Positions 12,787 through 25,609 of a stretch of 64,000 bases of DNA are shown one piece after another. Made by a program: the position numbers and the translations under genes. This DNA comes from Proales similis (Eukaryota > Rotifera > Eurotatoria > Ploima > Proalidae). Positions within the stretch are counted from its first letter, which is position 1; every line of letters begins with the position of its first letter. The notes beneath the pieces were generated by a model, which was given only the letters and a program-made list of their open reading frames with translations, did no database searches and was not told the DNA's origin. The DNA is taken from assembly GCA_019059635.1 (NCBI GenBank), contig JAGVRJ010000009.1, forward strand, positions 496,001-560,000, read 5' to 3'.

Positions 12787-13556
12787 CTAAGAGTTGAGCT
12801 CTTCGATCATCTTGATCATGTTCTGGCACAGGATTACGTTCTCCTTCAGAATTCGATGATAGGCTCGTCTCTATTAGTTTAGATTAGTCTGAAACGTTTA
12901 ACCAAAGGCAGAGATTCGGGTACCTCGTTGATGCTTGTCTTGAGCTCGTCGAATCGCCGATCAAGATCGATGTTTTCGCCCCGATCGAACTTTTTCACCG
13001 CCTCTATGATCTCCTCGTCCTGTGGAAGGGCCACTTGCTTGGGCACCCGAAATATGCTCTGGCTCACAAAGTCCTTCGAAATGTTGGTTTTAATTTTCCT
13101 CCGGCTTCCATCTGCCTTTTGCTCGTCAAACCTCAAGACAGTCGATTTGAATTTTTTGATATTCGCCGAACTTTTCAAACAAGCTCTTGATGATTTCGAC
13201 CAGTTTGTCGTCGCCTAACGAAGGGTTCTAGAGTTGCTCAAAGTCAGTCTGGTGTTTATTTTGCCGCTCGGTGTTTGCTTACTTCGGCTCTTATTTCGTC
13301 GCTGAACTTGGACAGAATGCTGCACACATTGTCCTGATAGATCTCGTCGACTTAAATGCATCGTCATTATCTGGCCGCTTCAACTCGTTAGTGTGTTCTA
13401 ACTCACTCGCCTGGATGTAGTCGTCGCCCGTCATCTCTAAGGTTGTTGTCGCAGCCAAGCGCTCTTTGACCAAACTAATAACATCCTTTGATGTGAGAAA
13501 ACTGTCACTTGCTGGATTTCTAAAATCCAAAGTGTCAACTCTACCTCTCCGGACAT
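12787..13556 (-). CDS. Putative Mis12-complex (MIS12/NSL1-like) kinetochore protein, 6 exons
   Basis: Six exons (13556-13545, 13485-13407, 13350-13283, 13227-13132, 13073-12924, 12870-12787) with GT-AG introns of 53-59 nt join in phase to 162 residues from MSGEDVISLV to IKMIEELNS. The protein is almost all helical and charged. The middle block, which ends SIFRVPKQVALPQDEEI, is similar in spacing and character to the MIS12 block ending RIPSNILLPEDK, and the later DLDRRFDELKTSINERRAY recalls the NSL1 helix. Both belong to the Mis12 complex, which links CENP-C to the Ndc80 complex at kinetochores. I cannot tell which subunit it would be, and the resemblance is by eye. It may simply be an unrelated small coiled-coil protein. 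It is head-to-head with the SLC26 gene, 469 bp apart, so the two may share a bidirectional promoter. Confidence 0.5.
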
Positions 13557-14025
13557 TTTGAAATTTGACTGTTTGTCTGTTTATTTCGAATTAGAGACTC
13601 TTAATGTCTGCCTGGCTGTCGTGAGCTGTAGTTGCTCTCTGTCTGTTTATTGTGATTATTTGGAAGTAAAGAGCCGAGTTTGCTTTGAGCGAATCAAGCC
13701 ACAAAAACAAACATGGAGCCGAGTAGGAGAGAAGGAAAGAGAGAGAGAGAGGGCGTGAAACATGCGCTCAAAGTCAAAGTGACTGAGCGAAGAGGCGGCG
13801 GCCATCAGACAAACAAGTTAAATGTGATCCGAGGATTCTCTCTTGTCTAATTAAGGCAGCCAGAGTAAACTTTGAATCAACCAGGTGCCTAGCATTCAGA
13901 AGAGTAAACTAAATATAGACGAGAGGGAGAATGTAGCAGACTTGACATTCTTTTTGCCGTGGGCTCAAGATCTAGAGCAAAACTCAAATTTTAAGTCTAC
14001 ACGGCGATAAATTCTCAAACGACCA

Positions 14026-17000
14026 ATGGGGCCGAACGCAGACACTAACAAGATCGATAGCAATATAAACGAGTTGAATCGATCTGCTCCGGACACGGAG
14101 AGCAATCGACTTGACACTGCAAACGTTCGCGTTCGCATGGATTACGAGCCGTCGCACAAGCCATGGGGCAGCTTTAAAAATCATGTGCGCAAATACTACA
14201 GTCCGAATCGAGGTTGCCTCGCTCGTTTCGGATTCAACAGGCTGCCGATTTTAAAATGGCTGCCCAATTACAACGCGAAGGAGGACCTTGTCAAAGACCT
14301 GATCGCGGGCATGACCATCGGCGTGGTGCAGATTCCGCAGGGCATGGCGTTCGCGCTCATGGCCGGTCTGCCGCCTGTTCTGGGCCTCTATGTGACCTTT
14401 TTCACTGTGATCACCTACGCGTTCTTGGGCACCTCTCGTCAGCTCTCTCTAGGTTCATTTTGTCTTTAGCTTGTGCAACTTCATTCGACTCTTAATCGAC
14501 TGATTAACGCTTCACAGGAACTTATGCGATCGTTTCGTTGATGGTCAAAACAACTTTGACCAAATTTGAAGGTCAACTCTATCCGAGCAGTCATCAGACG
14601 GCCAACAACGGGTCTTGGAGCGATGGTTGTTCATTTTGGCCATTCCACTCCCTTTTTGGCTTTTAACTTGTCTATTTCTCGTCCAGAATTCATTTCATCG
14701 GATCCCCAAGAGGCCAAGATCATTATCGCGTCCAGTCTCGCCTTTTTCGTCGCCTTGTTCCAAGTAGGGCCTTTTCAAGTTTTTCTCTTTCCAGACAGTT
14801 CCAGCTGAGGATCTGATTGTGCAAAGATGCTGTTCGCTCTGCTGCACTTTGGCGTAGTGACCAAGTATCTTTCTGATGTGATCATAGCCGCGTTCACCAC
14901 AGCCAGCGCGTATCACGTGGTTGCCAGCCAGCTGGTCACCACTTTCGGCTTGGAATCGACCACAGTCGAGTCAAGTTTTAAGCTCATAGGCGTAAGTTTG
15001 CAGCGTTTGTCTACTGATCTGAGCGAAGGCTAATGAAACGCACAAAATTCAAAAGAAAATCGTTCACATCGTAGAGGAGCTGTACGAAATCAATTGGGCC
15101 ACGTTCGTCATCTCTGTCATATCCATCATCTGTCTCTACGTGGTCAAGCACTTTATTAACGAACGATACAAGGCGAAGATGTTTGCGCCAATACCGATCG
15201 AGTTGATAATTGTAAATTGGCCTGTTCAATCTTTTCCGTGCGTTGTTTTGCTTAGCCGCTGTTAGATGATAATTGCCACCGTTCTGTCGCACTTTTTGCA
15301 TTTCGACAAGAGATGGCACGTGGAGACGATCGGCGTCGTGCCGCGAGGATTTCCCTCGCCGACTCTGCCCAACCTGCGCCTTTTTCCGCTCGTCTTGCAG
15401 AATTCGATCAACATCGCCATCGTCTCGTTCGCCATCAACGTTTCTATGGCTAAGCTGTTTGCAAAGAAATACAACTACGACATCAACTCCAACCAGGTCA
15501 GCATCGATACGCAAATCTTCCGGAAACCAAACGCTCGTCAATTTCAAAATTGAATAGGAACTGTTCGCTTACGGAATAGGAAATTTGGTATCTTCATTTT
15601 TCAAAGGCTTTCCTTCGTGTGTCGGCCTCTCGAGGTGCGTAATTGTGAGCAGCATCGGCGCTAAAACTCAAGTAACTCGACGGGATTCAATGAGAGAACA
15701 AGTCATTGATGCTGAAATCGAATAGGTCTTTGGAATCGTCTCTGCTCTGCTCGTCCTTGTGGTTGTGCTGGCACTCGGACCGCTCTTTGAGGCCTTGCCA
15801 AACGTAAGCATTCAATCCGCCTTGAGTTGTCGCAAACGCAAACGTCAATTGACCTGGATAGGCTTGTTTGGCATCTATCGTCATTGTGGCATTGTTCTCT
15901 CTACTGACCGAAATTCGCCAAGGCTACTACATCTACAAGCGGAGCAAACTGGAAGGGGTGAGTTGGAATGCGTTGATTGCGCAGCATTAGCAATCGTCTG
16001 GCTTTTTGAAGATCGCATGGTTGGTTACGTTGGGCGGCGTTATGATTCTAGACGTTGACAGCGGCCTATACATCGGCATTGCGTTCTCCCTTCTTTTGAT
16101 CATTCTGCACTCGCAAAGGTTCAATTCTGGTTTGCCAATCTTGATCTGAGTGAATCACTGTCTACGTGTCTGCTTTGCTTCTTTAGGGCGTTCACCACTG
16201 TCCTCGGCAACATACCGCTCACCGACTTTTACGAGTCGATCGATTTATGCAAAGAAGTAGAAACTCGCTTTCGACCGACACAAACAGTTCTTGTTCTGGA
16301 AGCAAAAAATTTAAACAGGCACAAGAGTTTGAGGGCATTCGCATAATCCGCTACGAGTCGTCGGTGTTCTACGCCAATGCCGAAAGTTTTGTTCATCAAG
16401 TGAAGAAGCGAAGCGGAGTGGACCCGGCAAGCATTCAGCATAAAATAGAAAAGCGACGCCATGAGTTTGAAAAATCGCTCCGGCCAAAGGCGAGAGTAAG
16501 AGACGTGACGCCGACTTGAGAATGCTTTCTATTTTCGATTCCAAGAGCTTTTTCAAACGACATTCTGTGGCCACCAACACTGTAAGCTTAACCAGACCGT
16601 CGCTTCAGAGCGTATTTCAATTCGGTAAACTCAGCTGGACGAGGCTGGTCAAATGCGACTCAAAGAAGAGTGCGAGCAAAAAATCGAAGAGATCAAATCA
16701 CAGCTGCTGATCAAGGACATCATTTTGGACTTTAGCTGTGTGAACTTCATCGACTCGATGGGCGTCAGCGGACTCGTACAGGTAAGCTAATGGACCAATG
16801 GACGCTTTTGGCCTGTAGCTAGAACCCAACTTGCATCACTTTAGCTTTTCGAGGCCTATCAAGCAATCGGCATCAGATTGAGTCTCTGCTTTTGCAAAGG
16901 TAAAAGATCTCGACCGACCTTCTGGCCTTCTGAGCCAAATAACCCATTTTTCTTGTTGGGCGTGTGTGTGTGCTACAGGCGGCATATTACGCTCGTTTCG

Positions 17001-17265
17001 CAAGCATGGTTTCTATGAAAAGTTCAGCGCCTCGAACATCTATCCGAACATTCATGACGCGGTCATGCGCATTCTACGCGAAAGGAATGCCGTAAAGAGC
17101 TTTGTGGTTGTCGGCCAAACGAGTGTAATCGGAGAACAGATGGCCGAGCTGGAGAGAGCAGTCGCGCCAAACGATAGCGTATATGCGTCAAGGCATAAAA
17201 CGAACGTGCTCGATCAGATTACGTGCGTCGATGCGGACAGCTGCGATAATCAGCACGAGGCCTAA
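14026..17265 (+). CDS. SLC26-family anion exchanger (SulP domain plus STAS), 16 exons
   Basis: Exons 14026-14452, 14518-14625, 14687-14763, 14827-14991, 15056-15211, 15266-15496, 15558-15671, 15726-15803, 15862-15957, 16012-16118, 16187-16256, 16319-16495, 16546-16581, 16635-16781, 16845-16899 and 16979-17265 join to 776 residues, a normal SLC26 length. The signature GMTIGVVQIPQGMAFALMAG lies in TM1-2, followed by GLPPVLGLYVTFFTVITYAF, the TM block YLSDVIIAAFTTASAYHVVA and the VMILDVDSGLYIGIAFSLLL segment. The C-terminal STAS domain starts near FEGIRIIRYESSVFYANAE and contains DFSCVNFIDSMGVSGLVQ, with a short intervening sequence between. Members exchange chloride, bicarbonate, sulfate, oxalate or iodide across the plasma membrane; which substrate is used here cannot be read from sequence. 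The small exon at 16546-16581 is the least certain join. Confidence 0.95.
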
Positions 17266-17461
17266 TGAACATTTTTAATGTTTACTCCATCATGCCTCTG
17301 GGGCGGTCAGCTTTTTCTGCCTTTTTTTTTATTTTTATTATTCTTCCCCCCCCCCCTCTCCCTCTCTCTCTCTCTTTCTGAATTATTAAGCGAGGGCCGG
17401 TGCAGGCCGTTCAATTGTTTACGCCAAAAAAAGCAGCAAAATGTAAGAAAAATAGAACTGA

Positions 17462-17467
17462 AATAAA
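17462..17467 (+). terminator. AATAAA poly(A) signal of the SLC26 gene
   Basis: Tandem AATAAATAAA about 200 nt after the stop codon. Confidence 0.6.
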
Positions 17468-20400
17468 TAAATGGCAATCGCTCGCAGCGCTTGGGCTTCC
17501 ACAGCGAGCCGTAGTGTCGAGCTTCGGCACCAGCGGCGCTCTGCCTTAATTGCGGCCATTTTCAATATGTAATTAACTTCATCTTGAGTGCTTTTCTTTT
17601 TCAATTCAAGAATATTTATTGTTCGACTGAGCTTATGTTCAGCTCTGCCCTCTATCGCCTCACAAGCTCTGTTTGTCTTTCTCTCTCTAGCTTGCTACAC
17701 GGCTACTTCATCGCTAAGAGTAAACTGCTTTTGAATAAATTAAGCTTTTTTTTTTATTAACTGGCCAAGCGGTGATCAAGCGTGGCCTTGCATAAAACCT
17801 GCACATGCCCGAGCAAAACGACCTCGAGCAGAAAAGGCCAAAGCACATTTAGAGGAATATAGGGATGTGATGATTGTAAAAACAAAGTGAACAGACCTGT
17901 ATTCTAAACGATCCGGTAGGAGTTCACTTGCACATGCCATTGAAAAATTAATTCAGCTCGTGCTCGAGCATGCCTTAAATGAATTCAGGCCGTTCATTGC
18001 TCCGATCTAGCAAAATCTAAACTGAATCATTGGAGAAAAGCGATCTGTCCTTGTTCGCCAAATCTATTAATTTCCATTTTATCAGAAATAAAAACGGACT
18101 GAAAGTGGTCTCGAGATTTGGGCGCCTATTCTGGTCGGGCCGGGTCAATTGACCGTTGAGCGTTCATTACAAAAGAGAAACGACCGACCGTTAGAGTCGA
18201 TTGGTGATAGCGCGGCCAATCACTGGCCATCACTGTGGGGAGCGGGAAACTTTTGCGTAACACTGAACGCGGCTTTAATTAGCCGTGAAATTGGATATTT
18301 CATAACGTGGCCCCTCTCTGTCGGTAAGTCGGCACGCCATTAAGACCGCAAGTTGAGTAATAAGAGTTTGGCATTGAGCCTGATGACCACATCTGGCCGA
18401 GGCAAAGAACAATAACCTTGGCTTTTGATTACTTCAACGGGCTGAGGGGAAGAAAGAGAGAGAGAGAGAGAGAGAGGGCGAGAGAGAGAAAGAGGGGAAG
18501 AGAGAAGGAGAGTTGAGTAAATGGGCAGAGCGCTGAATTGAGAATGGAACGAGGATGGAGCATGGGAACTGGCCTCTGCGGTGGCCAATCAGCTAGAGCG
18601 AGGCATAAACAGGCCGCTGGGCATGAGTCAGGTTTCAAGGTCAATAATTTCAAATTGCTCGTTTCTTCTTATCGATCGCTTGACCTCGCCGCGGCTTGAA
18701 ATTATGTGTGCCCGGCGCAAACATTACAAGCGTTGGGCCTAATCAATTTCATAATTCGGGGTCATTTGTACACTAGATTGTGTGGTGTGTGTGTGTGTGT
18801 GGTGCGCGATTGGCCGAGCGGGCGGAGTTGAACGAATTCAAATCGATGCCAAAATGAGGACACGCATGCACAAAGGCAAAATAGAGTGCGCATGTGTGAG
18901 AGCAAATATATCGAATTCAAACAACAATAGGCAATGAGGAATCATGACCAATGAGGGAGAAGGGGAGAGAGAGCGCGCATACGATAAGGCAATCGGGCAC
19001 ACAGAATGAGAGAGAGAGGGGTGGGGAGGCCTTCGGGCAGCTTGTTATGAGGGCCAGCGAAATCGAGCGAGCCAACATAGTAGAAGGCCAATGCTATTTG
19101 AAGCATTGACTCCACCCATTGCATCCGAGTGAACTGACCAATATCAAATGTTTGAAATGAGAGCATTATGTTCGCCCGCCTGCCCGATCGCGTTGCCTGT
19201 TCGAGCTTAGTTCGCTTGCCCAGTTTTGCGCATTTCATTCGACCAACATTGCAAATTTTGCATGTTCACAATTCACATTTCGTTCGCTTCTTTCTATTTC
19301 TTGTTTCGTTTTAAATCGACTTCGAGTTCACTCTTCTTTGCTTCTCCCTCTCTGTCTGTGTTTCGGTTTCTCTTCCCCTCTCTCTCTCTGTCTGTCTGTT
19401 GATCTGCCTGGGTCTTATTTTCTTTTATTTCTTTGTTGAGTTTATTTTCTGATTTCATCCAATTCATCGTTTCTGTTTGCTCTGAATCGCATCTGAACCT
19501 CTCAAAACCAGCGCTACTACGCATTGCCGCTTAATTCCCAGCTCTACTCTCATTTCCTATATTTCTCTTTTCGTTTAGACATTTAAAAAGGCTATTGGAA
19601 AGCTTAGAATAGAGTATTGGGTATTCCAGATCGTAGCCATGAGCCACTTTAAAAAGAACTGGAAAATGAGGTAAGTTACAGCCATTTGGACTTTACTTTG
19701 GTTTCGAGAGCTAGAGGGCATGAACACTGATGTGCCAGGTATTTGCTTGAATTTAAAAGCAAACGCTAAGGTCGAGATGCACTTTGTTCTATTCATCCGC
19801 CTGTGGGTCGACGAATTTAAACCGCAATCATAATTCATCGTCACCGTTGTGGCACATTAGCAAGGCCAAGCGGCACATTATGGACCGCAAGTGACCATGA
19901 GTTGAACTTTGCGAGCGCACTTGCGCGCGCGCGTTTGCGGCCTCATAAGTAGGCCGCGCTTTAATTAATCAATAATCGATAAACTCAAATAATGATTAAT
20001 GTTGGGTCGAGCGAGATAAGCTAGCGCGCGCGCACGCTGTAAGGTCAGCGAACAATATGCCCAAGGTTCATGTTCATAATCGGAGAAGCCCGATCGGCGG
20101 TCAACGCTAGGACGGGCGGGTCGTGCGTTACGATCGATTGCAGATGGCCATGGGCGGGCCTAGGCCTCCGTCGTTCGACCAATCACATTTCTAATGACCT
20201 TGCGAGCGATTAATTCTGATTGGCCACTCGGCCTGGTCGGCCAGTTTTCCTATTTTACGCATCGATCGATAAGGTTCGAATAATAATTGAGTAAAGTTGA
20301 GTCCTTGGTGGTGAGTCGAAAAAAATATAATCGAAAAACACACCTCGTGAGAGAGCAGACAAATTCACACAGCGAACAATAAAGTGAGGAATCGCGCGGC

Positions 20401-20638
20401 GGCCTAGGAAGATGCAAAGGTCTAAATCGAGCATAGAGGCGTTGGTCAACAACCTAATGAACGCAAAGAACGACAAGAAACATTCCAGATGCGACCCGTA
20501 CATAGACTTTGTTCTTATTGTCCAATCCGTTTAGGGTTGATTAAAGCCTGTTCAGCCCATCTCTCTATCTCTCTCCTCTTTTATTAGTCATTATTACCCA
20601 CAAACAGCATTCTAACCTGTTCACTTTCTCTTCGAAGG
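17468..20638. other. Gene-free interval upstream of the bZIP gene
   Basis: No convincing coding segment. It includes a GA repeat (about 18455-18477), a GT run near 18783-18803 and, at 19900-20060, unusually CpG-rich runs of alternating GC next to AT-rich homeodomain-like cores (TTAATTAATCAATAATCGAT). The last 300 nt probably hold the promoter and 5' UTR of the bZIP gene, with a pyrimidine tract and CTTCGAAG one base before its ATG. Dense developmental cis-regulation is a plausible reading but not shown. Confidence 0.45.
18455..18477. repeat. (GA)n simple repeat
   Basis: Perfect AG dinucleotide run inside a longer purine-rich stretch. Confidence 0.85.
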
Positions 20639-22190
20639 ATGTCGTCAATGGGAGATGAATACGGCAATGAGCACCAGCAGCACGCCAACAACCACATGCA
20701 GCCCTCTTCGCCATCCTCTTCAACATCGTCAATCACATCGGGCTCGTCGGGCTCATCAGCCTCCGGAGCGAGTGCAGCGGCAGCGGCACTTCAGGCCCTG
20801 ATGAGACAGCAGCAGAGCAACGGTCTCAATCCGCAGTCGTTGGCCACTTTGCTCGCATCGCTGAGCAAGGGCGGACAAGGAGCAATGATGAGCAATCTGG
20901 GCCATTTGCTTGGCGCACAGCCTAAAGAAAAGCACCAGGACGAGCACGAGCTACTCGGGCTGCTCAGCAAAGTAGCTGCAGCCAAGAGCGAAAAAGCGTC
21001 CGGATACGCAGGCCTTAGGCACGACGAGTCTGGACTGATTATGAACAAGGCGAGCTCGGTATCGCCCAGCCCTCACGGAAGCTGCTCAGACGAAACAGAA
21101 ATTTCTGGCGTCAATTCACCGCCTCACTCGGTGAAAGACGAAGAGAAGCCGTCGAGCAGGAAGCGAAAGCCGTCTTATCAAGGCCACCAGCAAAGCGTAT
21201 TCAAAGCCGACGGTAATTACCCATCATCTAACTCTGCCATAACCCAAGCACGTCCCTAATTGGATGTAAATTCTAGACGATGAGGAAGACGAATTCAATG
21301 GTTGCGACGAGGCGATTGGCGAAGAGGATTTAGAAACGTCGAGCGTTGCGAATGCGGGCGCTGACGCCTCTTATGAGAACGCCGAGTTTAATGCGGCGTT
21401 GATGGGCGACTTGAAAAAGGGTGATGCTTGCGGTGAGCTGAGCGACATGGCGGCTGAAAGATTGAACAAAGGCAAAAACGCCAAGAGTCGAAGCATGAAC
21501 GCCTCGCGCGATCGAAACAACTCCACTTCGTCGCAAAGTCCTAGCTCGCCACACTCGCGCTCAATCTCGCCGTCCACGTCAACCTCATACCGCGACTCGC
21601 TGGCAGCCTTTCCCAATCTGAGCGCCTTAACAAGTGGCATCGACTCGGCGGCAAGCATGCTGGCCGCGCAGTCGCTAATAAACGGGGCGAAGTCAGGAAG
21701 CGGTAACGGTGGTATGTCGCCACTCTCGTTTCCGTCATTGGCCGGCCTTAATCTAACACCAAATGGCGCCGGCTCGCCTTCATCAGCCACTCAAGGTGAA
21801 TTGACGAATTTAAATTACATGTCTGATGCTGCTGCTGCTGCGGCGCTCCTCTCTTCATCATCACCAGCATCGGGCCTAAATTCGCTGAACAGTAACTCAA
21901 TGGCTTCGTTATTAGCGACTAGGAAAAGGCGAACTGATCGAGAGGCGACCAGTGAGCGCGTCAAGAAAATCAAGCCTGTGCCCGACGAGAAGAAAGACGA
22001 GGCCTATTGGGAACGAAGACGAAAGAATAACGAAGCGGCCAAACGCAGCCGAGACCTGCGACGTCAAAAAGAAGATGAGATCGCCGTTCGTGCTTCGTTT
22101 CTCGAACAAGAGAATCTTAAGCTCAAAGCCCAAGTCACAATACTCAAGGCAGAGCTGTCCAAGCTTCATTTCATGCTCTACAACAGATAA
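20639..22190 (+). CDS. PAR/CES-2-type bZIP transcription factor, 2 exons
   Basis: Exons 20639-21212 and 21277-22190 join in phase (codon split 1+2) to 495 residues. The C-terminal 80 residues are a bZIP domain: [20 protein letters not shown], then [15 protein letters not shown] as the DNA-contacting basic region, then [19 protein letters not shown] as a leucine zipper ending almost at the stop. The basic region combines features of PAR factors (HLF/TEF/Pdp1, CES-2) and of NFIL3/vrille, so the subfamily is unresolved. The rest is low-complexity Ser, Ala, Asn with an acidic patch ([20 protein letters not shown]) and poly-Ala. Such factors act in the nucleus as dimers on TTACGTAA-like sites in patterning, clocks or cell survival. 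The large flanking gene-free stretches suit a developmentally regulated gene. Confidence 0.93.
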
Positions 22191-25100
22191 GCGAATGCGC
22201 TTTCCTTGGCAACGTCCTTCAATGTTTCATCTTAGACAAGACGCGCGCTTCTCTATCATACCCAACCATGTGCTCACACGCAGCCAGGAATCATTCAGTT
22301 CTTTTCTTAATCAAGATGGCATTAAATATCCCGAACAAGCGATCCAGCCAAACACTCAACAAATGTAAATAACCGCAGCCGAGTCAAATCCATGTTGTGT
22401 CAAGGCCACTGTAAAATACAACGCAAGCAAACTGAATCCGATTATAGAAAGAAACCAATTCGAATGTCAACAATTCAGTCCATTTTAGAAGCGCATCCAC
22501 TATCATGCCAGTCTCGCTCTCGTCAAAGCATCCAGAACACTTTCCATCCAATTGTTGCTTTTTCCTTCAATTTTTGGTTTCTTTTTGCATTCTCATCTAA
22601 GTTATATATATGGAGTTTTCTTTTTTTCTTAACTATGCCAGTATAGGCGAGCTTTCCACTTGAGGCCCGAAGAGCATGCACTTGCTTCTCACAGGCCTTG
22701 GTAGCGAACTTATTTAAACCAATCCAACCAGCAGCCGTTTCTTATTGTTATAATCTCTCAATTTGTTTAATTAATTATTAAATATTTAAAATCCAAGTCA
22801 ACTATGGCCAGCTCCGTTCTCCCATTCCCAGTCTCAAATCGATTCAGCCAAATGTCCCTTTTTTTTATCATGTTTGACCACCGTATATTTCAATGCGATT
22901 TGTCTCCATCAGCCATCTTTTCCATGATGTGGTAGTCAAATTATCCATTTTGTTAACTATTTGCCTCAATTCTTTTCTCTCTCTCTTTTTGTTTCTCTTT
23001 GTTAAGTGTTTGAACATTTCTGTCTGCCAATTTTTCCTAATAAAATGTGAAAGACGATCAGCGTCCGTTTTGATCTCCGAGAGAGTGGAATTAGGCGGGC
23101 TAGCCCGAGCAGAGTGAATAATCAACAACTGGAACAGCCAATGGAGCCAAGTATTAACGGACGGATGTTGACCTATGTGATAAGAGGCGTTGATAGAGTG
23201 ATATCTGGCTGACCAGGCAAGATTGCATCGGGCAAATATTGGCCCTAAAGCGTAGAGAAAACAATTGCGCACCAACGCCCTGATCGCCATGGTGGCCAGC
23301 ACCGCCGCTTGTCTATTATCTGTATTTGTGTGTGTGTGGGCGCAGGTCAGCCGGCTCCTTTAGATAAAGCACACATAAACATGCTCGTATGGAGCGCATT
23401 AAATGGACAGCGACCGGGTTTTAGTGGCCGCATTTTAACTCTTTGAAGTTTAATGGCGCTCTTGATTAAATCAAAAGCAAATAGGACGCAATCAAATCGT
23501 TGGACCAATTAAAATGCCCGCAGCGCTATCGAATCTATCTGTCAGCATTGTCGTTCGTTCAAGTGTTCTTATCGGTCATAAACCGATGAGAGCGGACCTT
23601 CGCCCTTAAAATATTCTCATATACAGCCGAGCAGAAAGTTCAAGTGCTGTTGGGGATTATGTGATCGTTCGCATAATCTGGTCATCTCAAATTCCTCTAT
23701 ATTCTCGTCTCAGTTTATGTTTGCCAACCACCCCTCTCCTCGGTCCGCAAGTTCTCTCTCTCTCTCTCCGTCTCTTGGGCTTTCTAAATCATAAGGACAA
23801 ACACACATTGGCGATTTAATCCATCTCATGATCATGAGAGCCGACCTTGTGTGCATGCCAAGATGCAATCACGCGCTCGTCGTGAAATGTCCATTTGCGC
23901 AATCGTATTGGCCAGAGAGTGAGAGAGAGCTTGATTACGTATTAGTCGCCATTCGTCCGCTTCTTAATTACAGGTGCACAACAGCGGCGACTATTGGAGC
24001 ATAGAATGCGTTCTGACAAGGCTAGCAACGGCCAAAAACGAGGCGCTTCTTCTCCTTGGCCTTGGCATCTGTTTGCTTCACTCTCAATAAATCATAAATC
24101 TTCTTCCGCTCGGATTCTTTCGGCCATCACTGCTCGTGTGATAATGTTGATTGACGAACGTGATAAATGAGCCGGCCGTGCCGGACGCCATTAACGCCTA
24201 ATTGAGTTTGTGCGACGTGCCGAGGGCATTTCCAATGCAATCTTGCGTAAAATTTATCATCACCCGACAGATGCACTCGACTCAGAAACGACTCTGCTCA
24301 TTAAGCAGCTCAGATAAAGCAAATAGATAAGAATAGGAAAACAGTCGTTCCTGGCCGAAAGAGCTCCTCGGCCGGGCCCTGATTGATAGATGCTCTCTCA
24401 ACAGCTACTGTTCAAATTTGCTTACGGATTAGTTTCACTCTGTGCAGCCTCCCGTCTAGATCCGTTTCGTAAACGACTCGATGATTAATCGCAAACAATG
24501 GCTCGATTAGAGCATCAAAAGAGAAGCGATCGTCCCCACTCTTCGACCGCGACCACTCTTTGTTTCTTGGTCTGTTTGCTTGACTTTTCATGTTTGCCCG
24601 CGCGCGCGCGTGAGGCCATAATAATAAAAGTGAAATTTGAGGAAAATCAATTTTCATCGTTTGGCGTGCACTTTTGCACTTGCCTCTGTGCTCAATAGGA
24701 CGCCTGTAGAATAATCGTCCGGGCCGGACAATGAAGTGAGTAAGTGAGGGAAAACTGGAACAGAAACGAGCCGAGTTAGAGTAAGTCAAAGCAAAAAATA
24801 AAAGATGTGAAGGGGTAAACAGTGGAGACCAGATTGAGAGGTTCGTGAGCTTCCCGTAGACATCTTCAGAATATAAAACAAACAAGAATTGCTGGGTAAT
24901 GCAGATTGAAAGAGGAAAACTGGGCAATCGGGTGGGGGGTCTGATGTCGTCTAAATGAAATGAAAGCCCCCCAGCGAATTCAATCAACTGACCATTTGAG
25001 GCTCATAATAGAAGAGGTCTCCATAGCGACTAGTTGAATCATTTACGGCTGGCATCCAAATATCCCCCCCTGTCCGCCGTGTCGGTGTGTGTGTGCGGTC

Positions 25101-25609
25101 GCCGCTCCTAGACCGTCGCCATTCATCGCATGCCCCCATTTTTATATTCGCTCGCTCCTCACTCGCTTCGTGTTCTAGCCTATTTGGTCGTCATTTCGAA
25201 TTTATTAATTCGCAGTCAAGCTAATTATTTGAGAGCCGAGCGAAAACAAGAAATTCACGAAGACGACGCCTTGTTAGAAATTCGCCCCCCGTTCTGTCTC
25301 TCTCTCTCTCTCACAAGCTCTTTGCTTGGCTGAATAACTGAGTTGCACTTAACACTTGAATTGAGTTCGAATAACAATTATCGAAAAATGAATTCAATCG
25401 ACTCTTGGCCGAAGGGTTAATCAGTGGAAAATGCCGTTTGCAATAGTTCTTTGATTATTGTTGTTGTTTTAGTTGTTGCTCTCGATAGATCGAGGTGATG
25501 TTTACGGGCGATTAAGTGCAAAACAATCGAGCCTCTTGACCAAGTGTGCCACTAACGCCATCAAGCCGATCCTGAACGCAAACTGCACAGTGTCCGCGTT
25601 TTGGCAAGA
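22191..25609. other. 3' UTR of the bZIP gene and gene-free interval
   Basis: The first 600 nt are AT-rich and end with ATTAAA-like words near 22770, a likely 3' UTR. Beyond that I see only simple repeats, GATA-type words (for example CTTATCGGTCATAAACCGAT at about 23568-23587, an imperfect inverted repeat) and open frames without ATG or protein-like character. Confidence 0.4.

Noticed and set aside
13097-13178. Continuing the Mis12-like open frame upstream through KSSANIKKFKSTV
   Set aside because: A different frame of the same bases (EIIKSLFEKFGEYQKIQIDC) joins in phase on both sides with a 58-nt intron at 13074-13131.
19900-20060. Alternating GC runs as Z-DNA or a CpG island
   Set aside because: The runs are short (8-12 nt) and isolated; reported only as base composition of the interval.
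22868-23302. 144-codon minus-strand open frame with a basic helical part
   Set aside because: Starts at GTG, no domain, no splice partner or poly(A) signal; probably chance.
24412-24987. 191-codon minus-strand open frame
   Set aside because: Composition is haphazard, no recognisable domain, no splice partners; the length is unremarkable in a 3 kb gene-free stretch.
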